NCBI GenBank assembly: GCA_025331435.1
Contig: JAIWNI010000002.1
Span: forward strand, 1-64,000
Direction: 5' to 3'
Source of the DNA: Choanephora cucurbitarum
Taxonomy: Eukaryota; Mucoromycota; Mucoromycetes; Mucorales; Choanephoraceae
Length of the DNA: 64,000 nt
Positions 1-10,121 of the stretch are shown piece by piece. Position 1 is the stretch's first letter, and each line of letters begins with the position of its first letter. Made by a program: the position numbers and the translations under genes. The notes below the pieces were generated by a model. The model saw only the letters and a list, made by a program, of their open reading frames with translations. It was not told where the DNA came from and searched no databases.

Positions 1-130
1 ATTGGGTGCAATCAGAGTCATTTTGTTTTTGGACTAACAGCATTATTCCAGCATTCATCAGAGATTTAAATATACTTAAGCACAGACTTAATCACTATAA
101 CCAAATTGTTAAAATCAAAATAGTCCCTTC

Positions 131-132
<2 letters not shown>

Positions 133-168
<36 letters not shown>
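133..168. repeat. (CT)18 microsatellite
   Basis: Eighteen uninterrupted CT dinucleotides. A shorter perfect (TC)10 lies at 1611-1630. Confidence 0.95.
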
Positions 169-169
<1 letters not shown>

Positions 170-1610
170 GAACAAAACCAGTATATACATAGCAGATAAG
201 CTAGACCTATAAGTTATTTCCAGACAGTCAATCATCATTTCATCGACGGATTGTTCCTTGTTGCTCGAGAACAGAGCTGAAAACATAAACTTTGTTTGTG
301 ATCACAAAGAAGTTTTTTTTTTGTTTCTGACAAATAAGGTTTAGAGAAATGGATTGGAAGCTGTATGATTCTTCTAGTTACAGGACAGAACTCCAGTAGG
401 ACACGTAGCTCCATCTTGTTGAAAGGTAAAGCATGTGCCATGCTGGGACTGCAATTCCATATGGGCTGTATTTAATTTTCTTATGCCATTTTTAATCAAG
501 ATAACAACTACAATCCACTTGTTTCTACTGATGTTTGCCGTCAGCCTTTTCATCTACCGAGTAATTTGTTTATTTGAAAGTTAAAATGGCTGTTTGTTCT
601 TTGTCCACTCAAGTGGTTCTCATTCTAACTAAATGATCTCTACCAAATGACGGGTTGTGAAAAGGCGACTGCTTTACTTGGTGTTACATTTGTATCATAC
701 GTGCTTGTAGAAGATCAGAAAAGATGACTTGGTTCTTTTTTAAGTATAGTGGATGTTCTTGAAGAAAATTCTGCTCTATAATTATACTCCTGCTTTTTAA
801 TAACACTATGACAGGACATTCCAAAAAAAAAAAATCTTGGTTAAAATAGGATAGATAGTCAGTACCTATCTTTTCAACACAAGCATGTACATGAAGCTTC
901 TAAAAGAGGATCAAACAAACTTCAGTATATTCTGCATGCGATCGAAAGGTTAATTCTAAATAAAAAGAGAGAGGCAGGGATCATGTCTTGCCTTCCCCCT
1001 CTTTTCTTACCTTCAACAAAGATCGATCCTGAACAACAGAAACAGTTGAGGATAAAGTATGTTAGTGCAGCATAAAGAAGCATTGAAAGGAAAAATAAAG
1101 GGTTTTGAGGTGCTTTTGTTTAGATCTGTTTCATACAATTTGAGACCTTCCTATATCAAATGATTTTCTTCAAGTGTAAGTTGAACAAGAGGACTTCAGT
1201 ATGTATATTAAGCTGAAGCCTCTCCTTATAATAGGTATTAGGAGAGTACAAAGAGGGGTTTTAAACATCTATGCCTATTCTGGCTTCTTTTTCTTCTTAA
1301 AAAAACACCCTTTACAGACATCTTCTATATTAAATCATCTCTCTTTTCATTATCAAAAGCCTATATTAAAACAATAAAAAAAAAAGTGCATTGGATAAGC
1401 TTATTTGGACTGTTTGTCCAACACTATCGTGATCAACTTATTCCAACAGTTTCCCCTGCAGTAAAAGCCACCTTCTATGGGAGTGATAGCCTTGCTGTAC
1501 AATCATCTCTATAGAGACTCCTGTAAACATATAAACTCTAGTGACAACAAAGAGGAGATGAATATCTAATATAATGAATCCTTTATTCCCGCCTGCCCCT
1601 TCAATTCGTT

Positions 1611-1630
1611 TCTCTCTCTCTCTCTCTCTC
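1611..1630. repeat. (TC)10 microsatellite
   Basis: Ten uninterrupted TC units, followed by an interrupted CTTT-rich tract. Confidence 0.9.
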
Positions 1631-2543
1631 TTTCTTTCTTTTAGATGAGATATCTTGTCCGAAAATAAAATAAGCTACATGCTACATACACTGCCTACAA
1701 AAAAAAAGCTTATCGAAATACGGAAAATCTTTTTAACGAACATTTGATGACTCGTAAACAAGACGAATCAAATAGGACCAATGTGTCTTTTTTGCATGAA
1801 ACATAGTTTTCATCATCCTTCTTATTGGTTCATCTAGATTAGAAGAAACCTCAACAAGTTACCATACAAATGATGATTCAACACACTTTATTGGGTTCAT
1901 CTGAATCTACTGCCCTGAAACCTTAATTCGTGTTGGTTATTGGCATCAGACCAATCATGCCTTGAATGCATTCTAATCAAGTTTGATCCAGGTACATCTT
2001 CTGTATGATCCTTTTAACTATGCAAATCATAACAGATGAAACAGAGTTACTTTTTTAGGCAATTAGGAATTTCTGAAGCGGGAGAAACTTTAATACTTCA
2101 TGGGTTGAACTCTATTAAAGAAACTGACGTATATGCTATTTTAAAAAAAAAAAAATTTTTTTTAATGACGCTGTAACCATGGACGATCTTTCTTTTCTTT
2201 TTAACTGAATGATCTTCACGCTCATTCATTTTTTCTTTTTTAGATCATCATCGTCATCTACAAAAAAAAAAAGCGTCACATAAGCATTTAAAAAGAAAGA
2301 CATTGATTGGATGTGATTGAACCAATTTATTTTATCGCACGCAAACACAGTCTAGCCTGAATTGGGTATCTTTTAATGACGTATCTTGTATAAGCACTCA
2401 AAGTAGAAAAGTCTCATTTTTCTGTGCCTTAAAACACATAGCCCAAGATTGAGTGTGATATATGAACATATAATAAAGGGAGAAAAATGAACTCATTTTC
2501 AAATTTATTTTGCTTTTTTTTTTCTTGTTTTTTTTATATACTT

Positions 2544-3508
2544 ATGACTCAATCCACTACAGAAACAAGTGCTGGTTATTTTGCACTGAATCATCCTGTT
2601 ATAAAACCAAGCAATAACAAAATAGCCAAAAGCGATCTACTCAACAGAAGACAACAACAATCTTCTGCTTATCTTCAACAACTGGAATTACCTTCTTTAC
2701 CACCACTCTCTCAATTGATTCCAAACTCTAAAATCAAAAAGACAGAACCCATCAAACCCTCGACTGAACTAGAGAATCCAGAGATGCTTACTGTAGCCTC
2801 TATCTATCACCCACTACAACAACAACCCATCTACTTTAACAACGATTTCAATCAACCACAACCCCCACTCAACACCCTTCTGATGGACCCTGTCAATTTC
2901 CCTTCTAGCATACCATTGGATCCTATGTATTCAAACACGATTGAGAGTGATCCTACCACAGTCATGATGTCACAGGCAGGTCTCAATCCTACCAGTCAAC
3001 CTGGCTATCTCTATAACCCACCCATGGTTCCTCAAGAACAACCACGCACTCGTCAGATGTCTAGTTCTAGTGCTTCTTCTGCAGAAAAGATCTATTCATT
3101 TGTGGCCATTCCTGGTACAAATCAAAAGAAGCGACCACGTAGACGATATGATGAAATTGAACGTTTATACCACTGCAATTGGCCTGGCTGCACAAAGGCA
3201 TATGGTACACTGAATCATCTGAATGCTCATGTCAGTATGCAGAAACATGTAAGTTAAACCGATTGTTTTTTATTTCATTTTCTTCTAACTGTCTATAGGG
3301 TCCTAAACGACATCCTGCTGAATTTAAAGAGATGCGTAAAGAATGGCGTCGACAAAAGAAAGAACGAGAAGCACATAAAAAGAGAAATGAAGACATCATG
3401 AAACAACAACAACAAGTCCTTACCACCAATGTAAATAATCCCTCATTCTCAAGTATGCCTTATGGTCAACTCTCTACTGGCCCAATGCCTTTAAATGGCT
3501 TTTATTAG
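2544..3508 (+). CDS. Con7-like C2H2 zinc-finger transcription factor
   Basis: Two exons, 2544-3248 and 3299-3508, with a 50-nt GT-AG intron, give 304 residues. The N-terminal two thirds are low-complexity and rich in Gln, Pro, Ser and Asn, as in transcription-factor activation regions. Near the C-terminus is one C2H2 finger (YHCNWPGCTKAYGTLNHL, then paired His), preceded by a basic KKRPRRR stretch and followed by a KRHPAEFKEMRKEWRRQKK basic helix. That finger plus the basic extension is characteristic of the fungal Con7 family, nuclear regulators of morphogenesis. The intron falls just after the second zinc-binding His. An upstream in-frame ATG at 2487 would add a hydrophobic Phe-rich 19 residues encoded by the promoter T-tract; I prefer the ATG at 2544. 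Family assignment is from recall of the finger; targets are unknown. Confidence 0.8.
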
Positions 3509-4642
3509 ACTTTTTTATAATTTTAAAAAAAACTTATGCTTATTTCTTTTTTTTTCTGTACAGTATTTCCCTTTCTCTCTCTCTTTTTTTTTTTTATCGT
3601 ACATACGCAATTTCTCTTTTTTTTTTTTTTCTATCTATGTTCAACATACCTCTTTTTTATTGAAATAAAAATAAAAATTACATCACTCCCATCACATCAT
3701 ATGATGCTGGGTTTGAAGATCGTTGATAGGGTTTTTTTTTTGTATGAAATAAAGAGAAAGAGATGTAAAGAAATTGACTGACATCATTTCCCCCAATAAA
3801 ATAAATTGTTTTGACATTTGTAAAGAAGTTATTTCTTTCAGGGTGACGTACAATATATATAAAAAAAAGCTTAATCAAATGGTTTCACCAACCCTTTTTT
3901 TTTTTATAAGAGAGATCAAGTTGTACAAATAACCATGACATGCATGAAAATAATCTGATTTTCGGAAAATTGATGACAAAATATCCAATCATTCAAATGA
4001 GAGCAGCAGTAAGTTATTTTCTGCAGTCAACCTTATTTCATCCTTATAATGCCTTAGTAACCAAGCCACACTTATCGGATATATGGAGAGTCTTTTTACA
4101 ACTGTTTTAAATGAACAATACACTCTAGGTGACAAAAAGGATGAATCAAGATTATAAGAAGAATTGGGATTTTTGGGTGATCAAAGAGAGAGAGAGAGAG
4201 GCTTGGTCTATCTAGATTGTTTGTATGTAACACATGAGCCACTCTTCACACACACACACACAACTCTTCCTTATATTCTAACTCCGCCATAGACATGACA
4301 GATTCATTTGTTGTTAACAATACCATGCCAAGAGAAGTGTTTAAGTTGTGTGACCTTACTCGTCTGTTTATCTTCTTTCTCCTTGCTTTTTTTTTAATAT
4401 ATGCAAACATACATGGTCTGTTTCATGTTTCCCATAGCTTTTTTTTTTCTTCCGATATAAACAACAAACAAACACCAATGTAAATCACATATTTGTAATG
4501 ATGATTTGAGTTATCTGCTGACTTTTAAATCTAAACACGATGTTATGTTATTGTCATTGAGAAAATAATAATAATTTCACACATTTTCTTTTCTTTTTTT
4601 TCTTTTTTCTTTCTTTTTTTTTTTTTAATTTATTTATTTACC
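3509..4642. other. Intergenic, low complexity
   Basis: It contains T-runs, (AG)8 at 4185-4200 and (CA)8 at 4247-4262. Short open frames at 3536 and 4295 are translations of T-tracts and look like chance. The pyrimidine-rich tract at about 4583-4626 is probably the core promoter of the next gene. Confidence 0.6.
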
Positions 4643-6309
4643 ATGGAAACACCATCAGAATGGATCAATACAACCAAAGATGTGTTTGCTAAATTCAATA
4701 TAGCCAATCTACTCTTTTGTTACTGTCTACCTTTCTTCTATGTCTTTTACCCAGCACTCTTGATGCCAGCCATCTTTTTACGGTCATTATCATTTATCAT
4801 TGGCTGGGCTTATAGACTAGTGTCTGCCCATCATCATCATACAGAATTCCCCGGAAGGACTGATAAATTCAATCGACATCATGAAACTGAAGATGAGATG
4901 AATAACATGTATTTCTGGTTACAACGATGTTCTATCTGTCTTGATCAGACCTATAGTCTGTGCCTGGAATCATGCCGTGATCAATTCTGTCAAGATTGTT
5001 TCTCAAGGTAAAAAGAATAACAGTTATGGGAAAATAATAATTCATTTTTTTTTTTATAGATACATTGAGGAAATTGTCAATCAATCTTGGGGATTAGGTG
5101 TAGCCCGTATTAAATGTCCAGGTAAAAAAAAGTCCAATCAAAGATCATCATTCAGCTTTACTCATTTCTTTAGTCTGCCAAGAAACAATTCATCAATCAG
5201 AATGGAGTCGTTATGTATCACCTACCATCATTGAGAAATACAATCGATACAATCAACCTTACCGGCCATTCAGTCGTCATTGCCCTACCTGTCAACATCC
5301 TGTCGCACCCTGTCAATCCCCTCGTTCTCAAGCCATGTCAAGAGAAAGGTAAACTATAAGTAGAGAGATCAAACAATGACTGATTTTATAAAAAGTCGAT
5401 TGGAAAAGATTGCACATGATTTAGATGCATTCAACAGACAAGTGGTGCATCCTAAAATGGCCCAACATCTCAATGACCTCTTGACTTCCTTTTTAACACT
5501 CTCTCAAAAGACAGGATCTACCTTCCGTATCGGTAAAGTACAGGATCTCTATCATCAGTTAGTACCTGGACTCTGTAGTGCAGTGGCTCAACAGGCAGAT
5601 CTCTATGACCAGGCTTCTGAGATATCCAGACAGTTGGTTGCCATGGAAGTGATACCCGAGACATGGAAACAAACTCAGTTTTGGCATGTTGCCAATTTCC
5701 CTACAGAAGCATGGTAAGTGAGATTGACGTCATGGATTCATCATATTCACTTTTCTATCCCAGTGAACAATGTGGGGATCGTCTCTGTCTTCAATGTGGA
5801 GATTATGCTCATCAGAATAAAAGTTGTTTAGAGAACCTTCAAGCTCAATTGACAACATCGGATGCTGATACCGAATTGACCATTCATTGGAAATTAAATC
5901 ACACGTAAAGTAAGCCCCTTATCTTTATAGGTTGATCATTGGTAGATACTTAATAATTTATAGACGTCCATGTCCTAATTGTTCAGTCATGATTAATCGT
6001 GATGAAGGATGTAATAAGGTTGATTGTTTGTTATGTGGCTATCGTTTCTGTTGGCGATGTGGTACAAGTTGGTCACAGGTAAGGCCTATACTAACAATAA
6101 AGAAAATTGGTATTGATGATAAAGGATAGCAAACATGTGGATTCTATCAATGTGGTGAACAATCATTAAGACAACAAAAGGAATCTGAATCCACTATAGT
6201 TAAGGTAATATAACTTCAACAAAAAAACAACACTATGTATTCATCATTAGAATAGGCTGAATTGGGTGTACCTGATATGCATGCTATTGATGCACGTCGA
6301 CACCATTAA
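4643..6309 (+). CDS. RBR-type (RING1-IBR-RING2) E3 ubiquitin ligase
   Basis: Eight exons join in frame to 434 residues: 4643-5007, 5060-5121, 5174-5348, 5396-5713, 5764-5904, 5964-6078, 6130-6204 and 6256-6309. RBR ligases take ubiquitin from an E2 onto a RING2 cysteine before passing it to substrate. RING1 is at about residues 93-150 (CSICLDQ, FCQDC, then CPVC). The IBR has CEQCGDRLCLQCGDYAHQ. RING2 has CPNC, DEGCNKVDCLLC and FCWRCG, and the Cys of GCN is the expected catalytic residue. About 120 mostly helical residues lie between RING1 and IBR. Residues 20-60 are strongly hydrophobic (one or two membrane segments), suggesting a membrane-anchored ligase. In RING1 the usual His of C-x-H-x-F-C is Asp (CRDQFC). 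Introns are 47-59 nt. The RBR call is firm; the last short exon is less certain. Confidence 0.85.
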
Positions 6310-6527
6310 AAAAAAATATGAAAAAAAAAAACGAATTTGTGTGATTATACCATCTTTCTATATATGTAAATATATATGCACACAATTGTGTATAGTTAAA
6401 AAAAAAATAAGCTTTTTTTTTTTTGAAATGGATAAAAATGAATTTTTATTTTAAAAGCAAATGTACAAAAATGAAAGAGTATATATACAAGATGAAATGA
6501 GGATGGTATATCATTTTTTTTTCCTTT

Positions 6528-6935
6528 TTAAGAAGCAATCAAATCAAGAGCCAATTGAATGTCATCATCTAATTGAAGGTTTAGATTGGGATTCAGTAAG
6601 CTATCTTCATCATCCACAAAGGAAGGTGGTAGCTTTCGTTTCTTTTTGTCTGTCTCCTCTGTAGCCTGTTGTTCCATCAAGGGTACTTCAACAAAATCAA
6701 ACTCAGCAAAGAGATCATCTGGATGTTTGCGCTTATTGGTCACAATGCTGTCATCATCTTCTTCTTCTTCGCCTTCTTCTTCGGATAGTTCGGGCATGTC
6801 ATCCCAGTCAAGTACAGCCAATCCATCGTTACACATGACAGGTGAACTTGGTAGAGAGGATAGACCCAGAATGGTCAATAACTCAGCATCATCCACAGTG
6901 GCTGTGACTGTGTTTAAATCCATGGGTTGAGACAT
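6528..6935 (-). CDS. Small acidic protein of unknown function
   Basis: A single-exon frame of 135 residues, convergent with the RBR gene (218 bp apart). It has a strongly acidic middle (a run of Glu/Asp at about residues 48-62), two short basic patches (NKRK, KKKRK) that could be nuclear signals, and a C-terminal amphipathic segment with Leu and Asp. No known domain is recognised. Its minus-strand start is preceded by a long T-tract (A-run 6959-6976 on the plus strand), as at other genes here, and codon use looks ordinary, so I accept it as a likely gene. It might be a transcriptional co-regulator, but this is only a guess from composition. Confidence 0.55.
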   Translation of the reverse strand: MSQPMDLNTVTATVDDAELLTILGLSSLPSSPVMCNDGLAVLDWDDMPELSEEEGEEEEDDDSIVTNKRKHPDDLFAEFDFVEVPLMEQQATEETDKKKRKLPPSFVDDEDSLLNPNLNLQLDDDIQLALDLIAS

Positions 6936-7599
6936 TGTGATATAAAATATGTGATTTTTAAAAAAAAAAAAAAAAGAAGGAAAAAAAAAATTTTAGCCAT
7001 GGTATTTATATAAAACTCAAAAATAGGGAGATGTTTACTTTAGAATGAGAGAGAGATCGGATAGGTCACAAGACTCAAACGAAAATAGGAGATTGATTGT
7101 TGTTATGGGTTTTAAGCGGGTATTTCGGAGATAGAATAATGTATGAGAGACAAGCATAAAAGAGAAAGGATTGCTTGTGTAATCTATTTTAGTCTAAAAA
7201 ATTTTTTTTTTCATGTTTCGCATTACCGATGAGAAAAAAAAATAGACTTGGTTTTGAACATCAGCCATGGAATGAATTAACACGTGCATGAAACAACAAA
7301 GAAGTGAAAAAACTGTTGAAAACAAATAGAAATTAAGGAGGATGGAAACAAGCTCATCTGATACACACTCCCTCTTTTTTTCTTTGTTAAAATAAAGTAA
7401 AAATAAAAAAAAATTTTTTTTTTCTTGCTGACCAATCAACATGAACCACAGGTAAACCAGGATTTAGCCAACGTCATTTGTTTCTGATAGATTATTCTTT
7501 TTATTAAAGTTTAGGGCAACTTTAATCAGGGCATCCATATTATTCCTTTTGGGGAAAAAAGAGAGATTTTGTCAATAAAGAACTGTCGTGAGATCAAAT
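6936..7599. other. Intergenic, no gene seen
   Basis: AT-rich with several A and T homopolymers. The minus-strand frame at 7194-7442 is composed of Phe/Lys runs from those tracts and is not supported as a gene. Confidence 0.6.
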
Positions 7600-8594
7600 A
7601 ATCGGGATTTTCCTGAATAGAAATTGCTTAAAAGATCAACCTTCATTTATTGAACAAATAAGAGAAAAAAAATCTCTCCAGGGCTAAACACTTTTCAAAG
7701 AATCTGAGAGAATCCTGGCAGTCTTTCTTAGTTACTTTGGAGCAGGCATCCATTATTCTGTCTCACCAGTTTCGAAAGGGCTTCTTTTGACGCCATACTT
7801 CACTTTCGACCAAAATAGCTTAATTGGGTTTTAGGAAATGGCGAGTACGGCGGAAGATAGCCTCTGCTTTCTATTCTCAAAGTCCATATTTTTTTTTATC
7901 AGCTAGCCATGGTCTCTTAAGAGTTTCTAACAGATGAAATTTTTCTCCAATTTCTTCATAGATAGTGTACAGCTGGTTCTAAGATGTCTTGTATACTGCG
8001 GAGAGACTTGGAAATTCTTTGAGCAACAATTCGTGTATTCCAGCTACAGTTGCAGTTGAACACGCATCAACCATGTCGGTAATAAACTTTGTGTGTTTTT
8101 CAGTAAGCTCAGAGACAGTTCCCATTTTGCGCCCTCTTTTTTTCTGTTGAGGTATTTCCCCCCCCCCCCTTGTTTTCTGTCATTGCGATTTGAAACGGTA
8201 AGCTGATTTCTCATTTCTTCCTGTTTTTAAAGCAGGAATTTGTTCAATTAACAGGGAAATAAGCTTGTTGAGTGTACACACACCTAGCATTGCTAGTGGC
8301 GTCTTTTTTTTTTCGGCCAGATCTCTGAGAGACTTCTCTTCTTTCAAATCGCTCTCACTACCCTGTACATCAGCTTCATTTTCCTCCCTTATCCAAGCTA
8401 TTGCTGGCCTCATCACCCTCGTACCCTTCCTTCAGCTCCATCGTCGCATCTTCATCTAACTCCATGGCTGATGCAGTGATGTTGTACTCCCACTTCTTTC
8501 TCATCATTGACATTACGCTGACAATGATTTCAGGTACAGCTTCAATGTCATCGACGCGTAGAGAAATTTCGTTTATATCAAAGTCAATATCCAT
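7600..8594 (-). pseudogene. Decayed DDE_3 (IS630/Tc1-type) transposase with internal deletion
   Basis: Read on the minus strand, an acidic N-terminal section starts at 8594 and breaks frame near 8390. It continues to a basic KKRGRK motif and a helical segment (MGTVSELTEKHTKFITDMVD) around 8126, typical of the helix-turn-helix part of Mucoromycota DDE_3 transposases. After stops and a jump near 7870 the sequence resumes with a YLPPYSPF motif and a degenerate continuation matching the C-terminal end of the catalytic domain. The central catalytic region with the first two acidic residues is missing, so this copy cannot be active. At least three stops or frame changes are visible. Family assignment rests on YLPPYSPF and the N-terminal helix; element ends were not found. 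Confidence 0.6.
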
Positions 8595-8627
8595 TTTTTG
8601 TTAATAATAGTGAGAAAAGTGCTTTCT

Positions 8628-9966
8628 ACTACAGTCATACCGAATAAATCTACATACGATTTTTATATATTTGAACAACCGATAAATATGACATGTGTTG
8701 TAATAAGCATTGGAAACTCTTAAGTGGACCTCATACTCTTAAAAATGGTCAAAATGTAGTTCAACTCATGGCATTTCAGGAAATGTAAAAAAAAAATATC
8801 TTTTAATACTTTGTTGGGCCGCCATTGGCTTCTATAACTGCCTTACAGCGATCGGGCATACTACCAACTAAGCGTTCTGCAAGCTCATGGCTGATCTTAC
8901 CCCAACTTTCTTCTAGGGCAACCTTCAGTTGATCAGCATTACTGATGTTTGGCCTTCTCTCTTCGATGAGCTTATCGAGAGAGCTCCACAGGTGCTCAAT
9001 CGGGTTGATATCTGAGCTTTGTGGAAGCCAGAAGTCAAAGCGGTTGATTTGGTGGGAGTCTTTCCACCACGTCGCGTACTTACCTGTGTGGCAGGTGGCA
9101 CCGTCTTCTTGTAGTATGAAGTCTCGGTCCTCCTTCTGGTTCAAATTAATGAACCATGGCATGAATTTTTTGGCCAAAATGTTGATGTAGGCATCCTGAT
9201 CTACAGAGCCATCAACAAAGGCCAAAGGACCAAAACCACCTGCCCAAAAACAGCCCCAAATCATGACACTACCTTTTCCCCACTTTGTTGTAGAGACAAC
9301 ATGATCAGCTTGGTACCTCTCCCCGGTCTTGCGAACCACTCTGGCTCCTCCACGGTAGCCCTCGACAGTGAACCGTGATTCATCCGACCAAACTACATGT
9401 CTCCAGTCATCCTTTGTCTAGTTGACCCTTTCCTTAGCCCAACAAAGCCTTTTCAACCTACCTTCCTCTGAAAGCTTTGGCTTGTGTGCCGCAAAGTAGG
9501 AACCAAAGCCCAAATCCTTTGTATACCTGATCAAAGTATCTCGAAGGATAACAATTCCACTTGCCTTTGCATCCATATTAATTTGAGTATATGAGGCAAG
9601 CGGATTGCGTCTTGTAATCAATTCACGACTTCTTGCATCCCTTTCACTCAGCTTCTTGGATCTTCCAGGGCTAATACGACCAATAGGTGTACCAGTTTGG
9701 TCGACACGGTCCAACACAGTCTGCACAGTTGCTTTACTGAGCTCAACAACGTCTGCAATCTTTTGCATAGAAAGATTTGCTTTTCTGAGATAGTAAATGC
9801 CCCACAAAATATGCTCTTCTAGTTTCTCGCCACGCTTGGCATTCTCGGAAGCGGTTCCACTGTTTGTTTTTTGTTGTTTTCTAGGAAGCGTATGTAGTTT
9901 TATAAAGAAAAGTAATAAAAAGTATATTAAAAATTCCTATAAAATATTGGCCATATGTAGATTTAC
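8628..9966 (-). mobile_element. Tc1/mariner element
   Basis: The element encodes the transposase described at 8803-9885. A candidate left end, TA then CAGTCATACC, lies at about 8629. A perfect 12-bp inverted repeat (TAAATCTACATA at 8645-8656; its complement at 9954-9965) flanks the gene and may be part of the terminal repeats. The matching right terminus beyond 9966 is absent and is replaced by the GC-rich Helitron-like terminus. Exact borders are therefore tentative. Confidence 0.55.
8803..9885 (-). pseudogene. Tc1/mariner transposase, one in-frame stop, start codon lost
   Basis: About 360 codons in one frame. In order: an N-terminal helix-turn-helix (SMQKIADVVELSKATVQTVL), a second DNA-binding part, then a DDE domain with VVWSDES (first Asp), ILQEDGATCHTG (second acidic position) and DINPIEHLW (third Glu). 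It would cut and paste the element by the DD34E-type mechanism. The only interruption is a TAG at 9418-9420, just before TKDDWRHVVW, where the family normally has Trp; TGG to TAG is a single transition. The frame extends upstream of 9807 to PRKQQK at 9883-9885, where the expected ATG reads CTT. A recent but inactive copy is the simplest reading. Confidence 0.85.
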
Positions 9967-10028
9967 TAGCCGACCTACTCGCTACGCTCGCTTACGGCCG
10001 TCGTCGCCTGCGGTTTCGATCCTGGCAA

Positions 10029-10068
10029 CCCCCCACCCTCACACCCACCCCCACACCCACACCTCCAC
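10029..10068 (-). repeat. C-rich (minus G-rich) tract with G-quadruplex potential
   Basis: The plus strand is almost only C and A with CCC blocks; the minus strand carries at least four runs of three or more G separated by 1-5 bases, fitting the G3+N1-7 quadruplex pattern. It lies in the non-coding 3' part of the Helitron. Confidence 0.7.
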
Positions 10069-10121
10069 CAATTGATCCTTATAACTGGGTTTACTTAAAG
10101 TCTAAAATGGATGTAATTTAT

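Larger units (their letters stand above)
1..2486. other. Gene-free 5' flank
   Basis: I see no convincing coding region here. The longest open frame (minus strand, 235-441) is short, low in complexity and shows no recognisable family. The stretch holds two CT microsatellites, several A or T runs (for example an A13/T9 palindrome near 2141-2164) and probably the promoter of the zinc-finger gene that follows. It may contain the UTR of a gene outside the window. Confidence 0.6.

Noticed and set aside
235..441. 68-codon minus-strand frame
   Set aside because: No family resemblance, no start context or conserved motif; consistent with chance in AT-rich DNA.
2487..2543. Upstream start for the zinc-finger protein
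   Set aside because: It adds a Phe/Tyr-rich hydrophobic stretch encoded by the promoter T-tract, unlike other transcription factors of the family.
7194..7442. Minus frame of 82 codons
   Set aside because: Made of homopolymer-derived Lys and Phe runs.
9985..10030. tRNA-like B-box (GGTTTCGATCC) beside the Helitron end
   Set aside because: One base off consensus, no matching A box or cloverleaf could be traced.
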